Part shown: positions 8,185-15,763 of the stretch, piece by piece
Layout: every line of letters begins with the position of its first letter
Position numbering within the stretch: position 1 is the stretch's first letter
Assembly: GCA_964582415.1 (NCBI GenBank)
Contig: CAZOSF010000006.1
Coordinates: forward strand, 1 to 60,196
Origin: CAZOSF01 sp964582415
Lineage (GTDB): Bacteria; Bacteroidota; Bacteroidia; Flavobacteriales; Flavobacteriaceae
Direction: 5' to 3'
DNA length: 60,196 bases
The notes under the pieces: model-generated
Databases searched by the model: none
Told to the model about the DNA's origin: nothing
What the model saw: only the letters and a program-made list of their open reading frames with translations
Position numbers and translations under genes: made by a program

Positions 8185-8227
8185 TGATATTTGTCATAGT
8201 GATAGTAGGATTCTAAATGTAATTTTA
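8185..8227 (+). promoter_or_regulatory. promoter with palindromic operator before the TerB-like gene
   Basis: TGATATTTGTCA (8185-8196, centre 8190.5) is followed 29.5 bases later by TAATTTTA (8220-8227), a near match to TAnnTTTG, and the ATG at 8250. The spacing equals that of the two USP promoters. The site lies between the divergent kinase and TerB-like genes and could also act on the kinase: a TATTTTTG box on the minus strand (8159 to 8152) is 31.5 bases away on the other side, but it is only 4 bases from the kinase ATG. Confidence 0.5.
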
Positions 8228-8249
8228 ACATACTTAAAAATGGAACGCC

Positions 8250-8654
8250 ATGACAGCCGTTGAAAAAGCATCTTTGTCCTTCTATCAAAAAACAGGGGAA
8301 CTGTTTTATGCCATTGCCGCTGCAGATAAAGTGGTACGTAAGAAAGAATACCAAAGCCTAAAAAAAATGGTGCAACAAGAGTGGAAAGGCTTGGACGATG
8401 TCAAGGATGAGTTCGGGGTAGATGCCGCATATCAGATGGAAATAGTTTTCGATTGGCTAGATTATCAAAGTCTCGATTCAATTGAATGTTTCGACGACTT
8501 CAAAGATTTCTATAAAGAGCATCCTACGCAATTCACCAAGGAACGAAAGGAAAAGATTTTAAGAACGGCCCACGCCATTGCCGGAGCGTTTGCCGGGAAG
8601 AATAAAAAGGAACTTACCCTATTGGGAAAAATCCAGTTGCTATTTGAGGATTGA
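8250..8654 (+). CDS. TerB-like helical protein
   Basis: 134 residues, predicted all-helical, no signal peptide. The N-terminus (SFYQKTGELFYAIAAADKVVRKKEY) resembles the TerB/DjlA-type helical fold in which an acidic AAADKVV-type helix binds metal in some members. Stretches such as YKEHPTQFTKERKEKIL and AGKNKKELTLLGKIQLLFED complete the helical bundle. It is divergent from the kinase, and its upstream region carries the third copy of the regulatory palindrome. The downstream lipoprotein gene starts 2 bases after its stop, suggesting co-transcription. Tellurite resistance should not be inferred from the family name alone. Confidence 0.7.
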   Translation: MTAVEKASLSFYQKTGELFYAIAAADKVVRKKEYQSLKKMVQQEWKGLDDVKDEFGVDAAYQMEIVFDWLDYQSLDSIECFDDFKDFYKEHPTQFTKERKEKILRTAHAIAGAFAGKNKKELTLLGKIQLLFED

Positions 8655-8656
8655 AC

Positions 8657-9520
8657 ATGATACGCGCGGCTTTTTTCATACTATTGCTCATTGCAGGGGT
8701 TTCTTGCAAGCAAGACAGCAAAGCGCCCACCCCTGAGACATCTTACGAATTAAATACCGATTCTTTGGAAGTCCGTGAAGATGAAAAAGATGTCCTTCAA
8801 AACGAAGGCATTCCTTTAAAACACCAAGAACTTCTCACCAAAGACGATGAAAGAGAGGTTCTGGGCCCCCTTATTCAAGACAAAAATTACTATAAGGAAT
8901 CCGATTTTTTTGTGCTAGATTTCAATTATCCGTACCTTAATGAAAAATACAGTGCTCAGCACCTTAATTTCAACCATTACATCGAAAATAAGTATCTAAA
9001 CATTGCGGAAGTTGAGGCCCAAATTTTGGAGGATAAGGAGTTGCTATGTGATACGTTGCGCTACCATCAAACCCGAGAAAAGCGCTTGGTAAACTACAAA
9101 GTTTACGAAGTCAATGAAAAACTTTTAAGTGTTTTATTTTATAAAGAAAATCACTACTCTGGTGCGATGCATCCTGCCTATACCTTCGATTGTCTCAATT
9201 ACGACCTAGAGCGAGGCGTATTCATGAACTACGAAGACTTTTTCATTACGGGATCTGAAAAGGAATTACGAGAAATTCTCAATGAGGTTATCACAACGAA
9301 CATTCAAAAGGGGGATCTGTATTATGATTGTTGGGAAATTACCCCCGAAGACTTCGATCGATACAAAAACAATTTTGTGGTCGACGATGCTTCCATAGCT
9401 TATTATTTTGAAGATTGTATTGTGTGTCCATCGTATACTGGGGAATACTCTGTTACCATTCCTTTGGAAAGACTATTACCTGTTTTAAAACGTTACAATC
9501 TTAATCCGCTAAAGTTTTAA
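8657..9520 (+). CDS. lipoprotein with DUF3298/RsiV-like C-terminal domain
   Basis: 287 residues starting MIRAAFFILLLIAGVSC, a lipoprotein signal with lipobox cysteine at residue 17. After an acidic linker, the body from about residue 75 (FFVLDFNYPYLNE) contains NHYSGAMHPAYTFDCLNYDLERG, resembling the peptidoglycan-associated DUF3298/DUF4163 fold of RsiV-type proteins, where GGAHG-like segments precede a beta-rich domain. Two cysteines close together (YFEDCIVCPSY) occur near the end. A TTG two codons earlier is possible, but the ATG directly precedes the signal. Function is unknown; a periplasm-facing outer-membrane location is likely. Confidence 0.7.
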   Translation: MIRAAFFILLLIAGVSCKQDSKAPTPETSYELNTDSLEVREDEKDVLQNEGIPLKHQELLTKDDEREVLGPLIQDKNYYKESDFFVLDFNYPYLNEKYSAQHLNFNHYIENKYLNIAEVEAQILEDKELLCDTLRYHQTREKRLVNYKVYEVNEKLLSVLFYKENHYSGAMHPAYTFDCLNYDLERGVFMNYEDFFITGSEKELREILNEVITTNIQKGDLYYDCWEITPEDFDRYKNNFVVDDASIAYYFEDCIVCPSYTGEYSVTIPLERLLPVLKRYNLNPLKF

Positions 9521-9522
9521 CA

Positions 9523-9822
9523 ATGAAAAATAGCTTTCAACAACTTATACAATCCCACCCATTGGTATTGGTAGATTTCTCTGCAGATTGGTGTGGTCCC
9601 TGCAAGATGTTGGCTCCCATTTTAAAAGAAACCAAGGAAGCAGTTGGTGAGAAGGTAAAGATTGTAAAAATAGACGTCGATCGAAATCCAGCCCTTGCCC
9701 AGAACTTTCAAATCATGGGGGTTCCTACCATGATCCTATTCAAAAACGGAACACAGGTATGGCGGCAATCCGGTGTACTTCCCAAACATGAATTGGTTGG
9801 ATTAATAAACAATCATGCCTGA
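9523..9822 (+). CDS. trxA: thioredoxin
   Basis: 99 residues, slightly shorter than the usual 105-110. Active site ADWCGPC (Cys24 and Cys27) after the first strand VLVDFS, VKIDVDRNP in the centre, and the cis-proline segment GVPTMILFKNG. No signal peptide, so it is a cytoplasmic thiol-disulfide reductant. It starts 2 bases after the lipoprotein gene and its stop overlaps the deoC start (TGATG), so the three are translationally linked. Confidence 0.93.
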   Translation: MKNSFQQLIQSHPLVLVDFSADWCGPCKMLAPILKETKEAVGEKVKIVKIDVDRNPALAQNFQIMGVPTMILFKNGTQVWRQSGVLPKHELVGLINNHA

Positions 9823-10466
9823 TGGAATTACGACAGTTCATCGACCATACCCAATTAAGTCCGACAGCTACGCCAGAAGACATCCTTCAACTTTGTAAGG
9901 AAGCCGTGGAAAATCAATTTTATGCGGTTTGTGTGAATAGTTGTTATGCGAAACTCGCAGTGGATACACTTCAGAATGAACGTACCAATGTTGCAGCAAC
10001 CATAGGATTCCCTCTAGGCGCTTCCTCCTCAGAAGCCAAGCTGGCCGAAGCACAGAGCTGTTTGGAAGCTGGCGTTGATGAAATCGATATGGTGATGAAT
10101 ATCGGTTATTTGAAGGCGGGTCTTACCAAAAGTGTTCGTGAAGAAATTTCTTCTATCAAACAGCTGATGGGGAATCGCATTCTTAAAGTCATTATCGAAA
10201 CCTGCTATCTTAGCGATGAAGAAAAAAAATTGGCCTGTACCATAGCCGCAAAGGCCGGTGCCGATTTTGTAAAAACTTCCACAGGATTTGGGCCCGGTGG
10301 GGCTACACTTCGAGATGTAGAATTAATGGCAGAAACCGTGGGACCTCAAGTATTGGTAAAAGCATCAGGAGGTATAAAAACGGGGAAGGACGCCCTGGCC
10401 TATATAGCGGTAGGGGCCAGAAGAATTGGTACTTCCAATGGGATTAAATTGCTAAAAACACAATAA
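9822..10466 (+). CDS. deoC: deoxyribose-phosphate aldolase
   Basis: 214 residues, normal for bacterial DeoC. It catalyses reversible cleavage of 2-deoxyribose 5-phosphate to glyceraldehyde 3-phosphate and acetaldehyde in deoxynucleoside catabolism. The Schiff-base lysine lies in GADFVKTSTGF (Lys151), and the second conserved lysine in VLVKASGGIK (Lys180); IDHTQLSP at the N-terminus and ATIGFPLG are also family hallmarks. Its ATG overlaps the thioredoxin stop. A strong hairpin follows immediately. Confidence 0.96.
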   Translation: MELRQFIDHTQLSPTATPEDILQLCKEAVENQFYAVCVNSCYAKLAVDTLQNERTNVAATIGFPLGASSSEAKLAEAQSCLEAGVDEIDMVMNIGYLKAGLTKSVREEISSIKQLMGNRILKVIIETCYLSDEEKKLACTIAAKAGADFVKTSTGFGPGGATLRDVELMAETVGPQVLVKASGGIKTGKDALAYIAVGARRIGTSNGIKLLKTQ

Positions 10467-10468
10467 AA

Positions 10469-10493
10469 AAACACCGAGGCATCCCCGGTGTTT
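10469..10493. terminator. bidirectional intrinsic terminator between deoC and the TonB receptor gene
   Basis: Perfect 8-base stem AAACACCG (10469-10476) and CGGTGTTT (10486-10493) with a 9-base loop. An A-run precedes it on the plus strand, giving a U-run for minus-strand transcripts; U residues also follow on the plus strand. It sits between the convergent deoC and btuB-like genes. Confidence 0.75.
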
Positions 10494-10505
10494 CTTGCCA
10501 ATTAT

Positions 10506-12446
10506 TTACAACGATACTTGTAGTCCCAACTGAATCGAACGTCCTCGAGTTTGGTAACGGTACAATTCTTCAAATTCTGTATCAAAAATATTACGAAGTG
10601 ATAAAATTGCTTTCAGGTTTTTAGTCAGTTGCGTACTCCCCTGAAAATGGATCTGGTTATAAGACGCCAATGTTACCGACTCATTTTCAAAGGTTGTTGG
10701 ATTGAAAAAGGCATCTTCCCTTTCCGAAACATACTGAAATTGCAATCCTAAATAGGTTTTTTCTGAAAGTTGATACTCCAAAAATGCGTTTGCCTTATGC
10801 TCTGGGATTCGCAATGAAAAACGGTCATCCCTTTTGGTGTAGGTATAATTTCCTCTTAGATTCATCCTGGTACTAAGTGGCATACTGAATTCCACTTCTA
10901 CCCCATTGACTTCAAACGCCTCGATCACATTTTGGTATTGGTATAAATAAAGTTCAGGATCAGTAAGCATAAAGTCAATAAATTGTTTTTCCTCCCGTTG
11001 AAAATAAAGGAAGGACATTCGGAAGCCTTTCTCATGAGAAATTTCAACACCCCCTTCCAAGGAAGTATTCTCTTCAGGAACTAGGTTTTCATTTCCATAG
11101 ATTGGATCGAAAATCTGAAATAAAGAAGGCGTGATGTAGGCTGTGCTATAGCTGGCCATAACTTTTATGCCAACAGTATTTAATTTTCTATAGTAGGATG
11201 GATTTACTTGAAACACCCAGTGAGAATCATAAACACTATGAAGATTCAATCTTGCTCCAGCATTCAACGACAGACCTAAGTCACTACTGAAAACGAAATT
11301 CAGATAGGGATCATAATAACTGAAATTAGCGGTGTCTTCCTCCACAATTTGAACAAAATCGGTTTTGGCATACGGTATAGTGGAAGAGTTCATCTCGCTA
11401 AGATTTCCATTCAAACCCACTACCGACCGCAACCAAGATGTCCACTGATGTTGCCAATAGGTATCGAAGGAATATACTTTGGAATCATATTTTGCGGGAA
11501 AGGAGGAGGCAATCTCTCGCTCCAATAGGGTGTAACTGTCATTGAAAAGCACCGCACCCTTCCTATACGACCATTCAAAGTTGCCACCAGTCCGAAATTG
11601 CTTTGAACTGCTGGTGTAATCGGCATCTATATAACTGAAATCATCGAAGCCATTTTTAATGCGATCAAAGGTGATAAATTGACTAAATTGAATTTGGTCA
11701 TTCAATTTTACACCAAAATTCAATCTGCTATTGAAGGCGTTAAAAGTATCCGCTTCAAACGGAGTCGCTCCCTCTGGCGCTGCTATCGCCGACATGCCGT
11801 CACTGAATCGATGACTTACCGATGCGTCGTAAAAAAAGTGTTTCAAGCTACCCCCAACCGAAAAGTTGTTCTGCAGGGATGCTACAGCATACTTTGATTC
11901 TTCGGTAGCACGATCGGTCCCGACCAAACTGGTAGCTTTCATGTGGAAGGGTTTGTTTTTCTCCTTTTGGGTAGTAATACTAATCACTGCCGTGGCCGCG
12001 CCGCTTCCATACAAAACACTGGAAGCCCCTTTCAATATTTCGATGCGTTCCACATTGTCTGTCGATAACAACCGTAAGTCATAATCATTGGAAATCTGGG
12101 AGGCATCATTTAAAGGAACGCCATCCACCACCACCAAAACTTGGCGGTTTCTACCTCCACGAACAAAATATCCTAAATTCTGGCCGTTATTGCTTTGAGC
12201 TCCATTGATTTCGAAACCTGCAATTTGATTAAGTAACTGTGCCACGGAGACACCTTGGTTTTGGGATAATTGTTCCTTGGTGATTACAGTTACGGTTTTT
12301 CCACTTTGTTTTCGATCCAAAGGAATCTTCGCATCGATATAAACGGAATCCAAATATTGGGTTTGTTGAAGGGAAGCGGTTTCTTGTGCCCAAACAGCAC
12401 ATTGGGCCCCCATCACGCCCAATAGCAAACAGAAATACTTTTTCAT
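10506..12446 (-). CDS. btuB: TonB-dependent vitamin B12 receptor, BtuB-type
   Basis: 646 residues with a signal peptide (MKKYFCLLLGVMGAQ through AQ at about residue 21). The plug domain (about 45-160) has SGKTVTVITKEQL, YFVRGGRNRQVLVVVDGVP and the typical ERIEILKGASSVLYGSGA end; the remainder is a 22-strand barrel ending with LQVSL. Length is close to E. coli BtuB. TonB receptors carry many substrates, but the leader holds a cobalamin riboswitch and the divergent genes encode a BtuFCD-type transporter, so cobalamin is the likely substrate. Located in the outer membrane and energised by TonB-ExbBD. Confidence 0.9.
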   Translation of the reverse strand: MKKYFCLLLGVMGAQCAVWAQETASLQQTQYLDSVYIDAKIPLDRKQSGKTVTVITKEQLSQNQGVSVAQLLNQIAGFEINGAQSNNGQNLGYFVRGGRNRQVLVVVDGVPLNDASQISNDYDLRLLSTDNVERIEILKGASSVLYGSGAATAVISITTQKEKNKPFHMKATSLVGTDRATEESKYAVASLQNNFSVGGSLKHFFYDASVSHRFSDGMSAIAAPEGATPFEADTFNAFNSRLNFGVKLNDQIQFSQFITFDRIKNGFDDFSYIDADYTSSSKQFRTGGNFEWSYRKGAVLFNDSYTLLEREIASSFPAKYDSKVYSFDTYWQHQWTSWLRSVVGLNGNLSEMNSSTIPYAKTDFVQIVEEDTANFSYYDPYLNFVFSSDLGLSLNAGARLNLHSVYDSHWVFQVNPSYYRKLNTVGIKVMASYSTAYITPSLFQIFDPIYGNENLVPEENTSLEGGVEISHEKGFRMSFLYFQREEKQFIDFMLTDPELYLYQYQNVIEAFEVNGVEVEFSMPLSTRMNLRGNYTYTKRDDRFSLRIPEHKANAFLEYQLSEKTYLGLQFQYVSEREDAFFNPTTFENESVTLASYNQIHFQGSTQLTKNLKAILSLRNIFDTEFEELYRYQTRGRSIQLGLQVSL

Positions 12447-12543
12447 TTTAAAAATTTAAAACGGAAAAAGAGTGTGTAAGAAATAAATGCAGCCAGACTA
12501 CCTGTATTTCTCAAACCTTTGTCCCGAAAGTTTGACAATTTTT

Positions 12544-12719
12544 CGAAGTTTGGCAGGTCTCCTGGCTTGCCTAGCGCATCCTCCTTCCCGTCCTAACAGA
12601 CAGTGGTTGAAGCGAATGCTATTCGACGAATCGAACGGCTTACAGTTGCGGGAACAGCTTCGGATTTACACCGAATTCCCTTTAATTGCCTACAAGAAAG
12701 TGGGCAAAACCAAATTTCG
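12544..12719 (-). promoter_or_regulatory. cobalamin (AdoCbl) riboswitch in the btuB leader
   Basis: On the minus strand the leader contains the class-defining elements: TAAATCCGAAGC and CCCGCAACTGTAAGCC (about 12637-12682) and the B12 box GCCAGGAGACCTGCC (12566 to 12552). The outer stem P1 can form between CGAAATTTGG (12719-12710) and CCAAACTTCG (12553-12544) with one mismatch. About 97 bases separate P1 from the receptor ATG, without a U-run, so translational or structural control is more likely than simple termination. Cobalamin binding is expected to repress the receptor. Confidence 0.95.
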
Positions 12720-12722
12720 GGA

Positions 12723-12751
12723 CGAAAATACAGATTTATCCTTTGGTTCAA
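12723..12751 (-). promoter_or_regulatory. putative promoter of the riboswitch-btuB transcript
   Basis: Minus strand TTG (12751 to 12749), 18 bases, then TATTTTCG (12730 to 12723), one base off TAnnTTTG. The expected start falls at about 12717-12719, right at the 5' strand of riboswitch stem P1. It overlaps the -33 element of the divergent btuF promoter. Confidence 0.45.
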
Positions 12752-12774
12752 CCCCTTAATTTCCATTATTTTTG
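12742..12774 (+). promoter_or_regulatory. putative promoter of btuFCD
   Basis: TTTG (12742-12745), 21 bases, TATTTTTG (12767-12774), a good match to the Bacteroidota consensus. The ATG of btuF begins only 3 bases after the box, so transcripts from it would be leaderless or nearly so. It interleaves with the divergent btuB promoter. Confidence 0.45.
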
Positions 12775-12777
12775 GAC

Positions 12778-13914
12778 ATGCTTAAGAGACTTTCCTCCCT
12801 ATTTATTGTATTCCTGCTGTTTGGGTGTAAAAATTCCTCCACGGAAGTAATTTTACCAGCCGATGCTACAATCTCCAGCAACATCCAATATGCGAAAGGA
12901 TTTACTATCCAAAAATCGGAAGGATTCACAGAAATCATTGTAAATAAACCATGGCCAGGCAGCGATCGATCTTTTAAATACTTACTTCTGGAGCAGGAGA
13001 TTCGTGATATTGATAAGGAAGGTTATGACGCAGTACTATCCATTCCTGTTAAAAGTATCGTTGTCACCTCCACAACTCACATCCCCTCTTTGGAAATGTT
13101 GGGGGTGGAAGACCATTTGATTGGCTTCCCGAATTTGGATTACATTTCTTCAGAAAAAACACGTAGACTCGTCGCTGCAGGAAAAATTAAAGAGCTTGGC
13201 AAGAATGAAGATCTAAATACCGAAATACTAATCGAAAACCAGCCAGATGTGGTAGTGACATTTGCTGTTGAAGGTCAGAATACAGCCGTCTCCACAATCG
13301 AAAGAGCGGGAATTCCTGTGATTTATAATGCAGACTGGACCGAAACTCATCCTTTGGGAAAAGCCGAATGGATTAAGTTTTTTGGGGTACTTTTTGGACA
13401 AGAGGAAATGGCAAACAAAGAATTCGAATCTATTGAAAAGGAATATTTAAATGCTAAAGCTTTAGCCTCCCAATCGGATGCACAGCCTACTGTATTAAGT
13501 GGTGCCATGTATAAGGATGTTTGGTATTTACCACAAGGGGACAGTTGGGCGGCTCAGTTCATAGAAGATGCCCATGGCCTTTATTTATGGGGGGACCGTG
13601 AAGGAACAGGAAGTTTGGCGCTCAACCTCGAAAGTGTGCTGGAAAAAGCACAAGATGCGGAATTTTGGATAGGCCCCAGTCAGTTCACACATTACGATCA
13701 AATGCTTGAGGCAAATGCCGTATATGGCGAATTCGATGCTTTTAAGAATAGAAACATATTTACCTTTACGCTAAATAAAGGAGCTACGGGAGGTGTGATT
13801 TACTATGAATTAGCACCTAATCGGCCCGACTTAGTTCTTAAGGACATGATTAAAATCCTACACCCCGAACTCCTACCCTCCTACGAATTATTTTTTTTCT
13901 CCCCGCTGGAATAA
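12778..13914 (+). CDS. btuF: cobalamin ABC transporter substrate-binding lipoprotein, BtuF/FecB-type
   Basis: 378 residues starting MLKRLSSLFIVFLLFGC, a lipoprotein signal with lipobox Cys17. The body is a class III periplasmic binding protein: IVVTSTTHIPSLEMLG, then the NQPDVVVTF and ERAGIPVIYNADW strands and a long interlobe helix. A TTG two codons earlier is in frame, but the ATG precedes the signal directly. The stop overlaps the permease start by one base (TAATG). Iron-siderophore binders have the same fold; the divergent cobalamin riboswitch favours B12. It would hand the ligand from the TonB receptor to the inner-membrane permease. Confidence 0.85.
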   Translation: MLKRLSSLFIVFLLFGCKNSSTEVILPADATISSNIQYAKGFTIQKSEGFTEIIVNKPWPGSDRSFKYLLLEQEIRDIDKEGYDAVLSIPVKSIVVTSTTHIPSLEMLGVEDHLIGFPNLDYISSEKTRRLVAAGKIKELGKNEDLNTEILIENQPDVVVTFAVEGQNTAVSTIERAGIPVIYNADWTETHPLGKAEWIKFFGVLFGQEEMANKEFESIEKEYLNAKALASQSDAQPTVLSGAMYKDVWYLPQGDSWAAQFIEDAHGLYLWGDREGTGSLALNLESVLEKAQDAEFWIGPSQFTHYDQMLEANAVYGEFDAFKNRNIFTFTLNKGATGGVIYYELAPNRPDLVLKDMIKILHPELLPSYELFFFSPLE

Positions 13915-14945
13915 TGGAAAGTACCAAAAAATATAGGGCTACATTAATCGGACTTGTCCTTCTTTTGGTAATTGCATTTTTTGCCAATATTAGTTTGGGT
14001 TCTGTTGGGATACCATTAAATGAAATCATTAAAAGTATCTTGGGGTCTGGCAGTAGCAAATCCTCTTGGGATTTTATCATCCTCAACTATCGATTCCCAA
14101 AAGCACTGACAGCGATATTGGTAGGGAGTGGATTGGGTGTGGCCGGATTGATTATGCAAACCCTCTTCCGAAACCCGTTGGCGGGACCCTTTGTACTTGG
14201 CCTTAGCAGTGGCGCGAGTCTGGGAGTAGCCATTTTAATATTAGGAGCAGGAGCTTTTGGGGGATATTTCAGTACCCTGTTGGTTAGTGAGTGGAGTTTG
14301 GTAATAGCGTCCGCTCTAGGAAGTTTTATCGTTCTTTTGGCAGTGCTCTCGGTAACCCTTCGCGTAAAAGATACCATGGCCATTTTGATAATCGGATTGA
14401 TGTTTGGTAGCGTGACCTCGGCAGTTGTTGCCGTATTATCCTATTTCAGCAATGCCGAAAAACTCCAACAGTATGTGTTCTGGTCTTTTGGGAGTCTGGG
14501 CAATCAGGCTTGGGAAGGCGTATTTATATTAACACTTTGCGTCTTGGGAGGCTTGGTGCTCGCTTTGTTCTCGGTAAAATCATTAAACGCGCTTTTGTTG
14601 GGAGAAAATTATGCGAAGAGTATGGGGGTTCGCATGAAGCGTACCACCCTAAATTTGATATTGGCAACCAGTTTATTGGCGGGAGGGATCACTGCATTTG
14701 CAGGTCCGATCGCTTTTATCGGGTTGGCAGTCCCTCATATGGCTCGCCAAATTATACATAGTTCCAATCATCGCATCTTATTACCAGCAGTCATTTTGAT
14801 GGGAGCCGTAATAATGTTAGTTTGCGATATAGTGGCACAGGTGCCTTTTAGTGAATATACCTTGCCCATAAATGCCATAACTTCATTAGTGGGAGCACCT
14901 GTCGTTATTTGGCTTTTGATACGAAAGAAAAAATTGTTGTTCTAA
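13914..14945 (+). CDS. btuC: cobalamin ABC transporter permease, BtuC/FecCD-type
   Basis: 343 residues with about ten hydrophobic segments. FecCD hallmarks are visible: RFPKALTAILVGSGLGVAGLIMQTLFRNPLAGP, the LGLSSGASLGVA segment, and the C-terminal coupling region GPIAFIGLAVPHMARQ. It forms a homodimeric channel in the inner membrane that couples to the downstream ATPase. Start and stop codons overlap both neighbours by one base, showing translational coupling in a btuF-btuC-btuD operon. Confidence 0.93.
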   Translation: MESTKKYRATLIGLVLLLVIAFFANISLGSVGIPLNEIIKSILGSGSSKSSWDFIILNYRFPKALTAILVGSGLGVAGLIMQTLFRNPLAGPFVLGLSSGASLGVAILILGAGAFGGYFSTLLVSEWSLVIASALGSFIVLLAVLSVTLRVKDTMAILIIGLMFGSVTSAVVAVLSYFSNAEKLQQYVFWSFGSLGNQAWEGVFILTLCVLGGLVLALFSVKSLNALLLGENYAKSMGVRMKRTTLNLILATSLLAGGITAFAGPIAFIGLAVPHMARQIIHSSNHRILLPAVILMGAVIMLVCDIVAQVPFSEYTLPINAITSLVGAPVVIWLLIRKKKLLF

Positions 14946-15739
14946 TGACACCCACCCAGAACCATCCCATATTGGAAGCGCAAAAGCTCTCAATTGGATA
15001 TAGAGAGAAAAAGAGTAACCGCGTCTTGGTGGAGGGGATTTCGTTTCAATGTTATGAAGGAACACTGACGGGTATAGTTGGAGCCAATGGAATTGGTAAA
15101 TCCACACTTCTTCGAACACTTTCTGGGATGCAGCCCCTTTTGAATGGCTCCGTTCTTATCAATGGAAAAAAACATACCACTTTTCACCCCGTGGAATTAG
15201 CAACTGTAATAAGTGTTGTCCTAACGGAAGCCCCTAGTTCGAAAAATTTAAGCGTCTTGGAATTTGTTTCATTGGGAAGGCAACCCCATACCAATTGGTT
15301 GGGGAATTTAACAGATGAAGACAAAAAGCTTATAGAAGAAGCCCTGACCTTGACAAGAACCGATACATTGGTCGGTAGAAAATGCTTCGAATTGAGTGAC
15401 GGACAAATGCAGCGGGTGGCAATAGCCCGGGCTTTAGCGCAAGACACTCCGCTCATTTTACTGGACGAACCTACCACACATCTCGATATTTACCATCGTG
15501 CCTCTGTTTTAAAACTACTTAAGAACTTGAGCAAACAAACAGGGAAAACCATTGTTTTCTCTACCCATGAAATCGATTTGGCCATACAGTTGAGTGATGC
15601 CATGTTGGTGTTAACAGAAAAAGGACCCTTCTTTGGAGATCCATGTAGTTTAATCGAAGCGCATCGATTTGGTGATCTTTTTCCCAAGGATACTGTTGAA
15701 TTTGATGAAAAAACAGGACGCTTTACTATCAAGGATTAA
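14945..15739 (+). CDS. btuD: cobalamin ABC transporter ATP-binding protein, BtuD/FecE-type
   Basis: 264 residues. Walker A GANGIGKST, Q-loop region after ISVVLTEAPS, signature LSDGQ, Walker B LILLDEP and H-loop STHE are all present, so it should be an active ATPase. The signature is LSDGQ rather than LSGGQ, which is common among FecE/BtuD proteins. A longer frame begins at 14909 inside btuC, but the ATG overlapping the btuC stop (TAATG) is the natural start. Confidence 0.92.
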   Translation: MTPTQNHPILEAQKLSIGYREKKSNRVLVEGISFQCYEGTLTGIVGANGIGKSTLLRTLSGMQPLLNGSVLINGKKHTTFHPVELATVISVVLTEAPSSKNLSVLEFVSLGRQPHTNWLGNLTDEDKKLIEEALTLTRTDTLVGRKCFELSDGQMQRVAIARALAQDTPLILLDEPTTHLDIYHRASVLKLLKNLSKQTGKTIVFSTHEIDLAIQLSDAMLVLTEKGPFFGDPCSLIEAHRFGDLFPKDTVEFDEKTGRFTIKD

Positions 15740-15763
15740 TTAACTTTACGAAAAACGAGATTC

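Noticed and set aside
12487..12759. A 90-codon open frame on the plus strand between btuB and btuF
   Set aside because: It is the complement of the cobalamin riboswitch, whose conserved elements explain the sequence.
10506..15739. Siderophore rather than cobalamin uptake cluster
   Set aside because: The receptor leader contains an unmistakable cobalamin riboswitch, so B12 is the better call.
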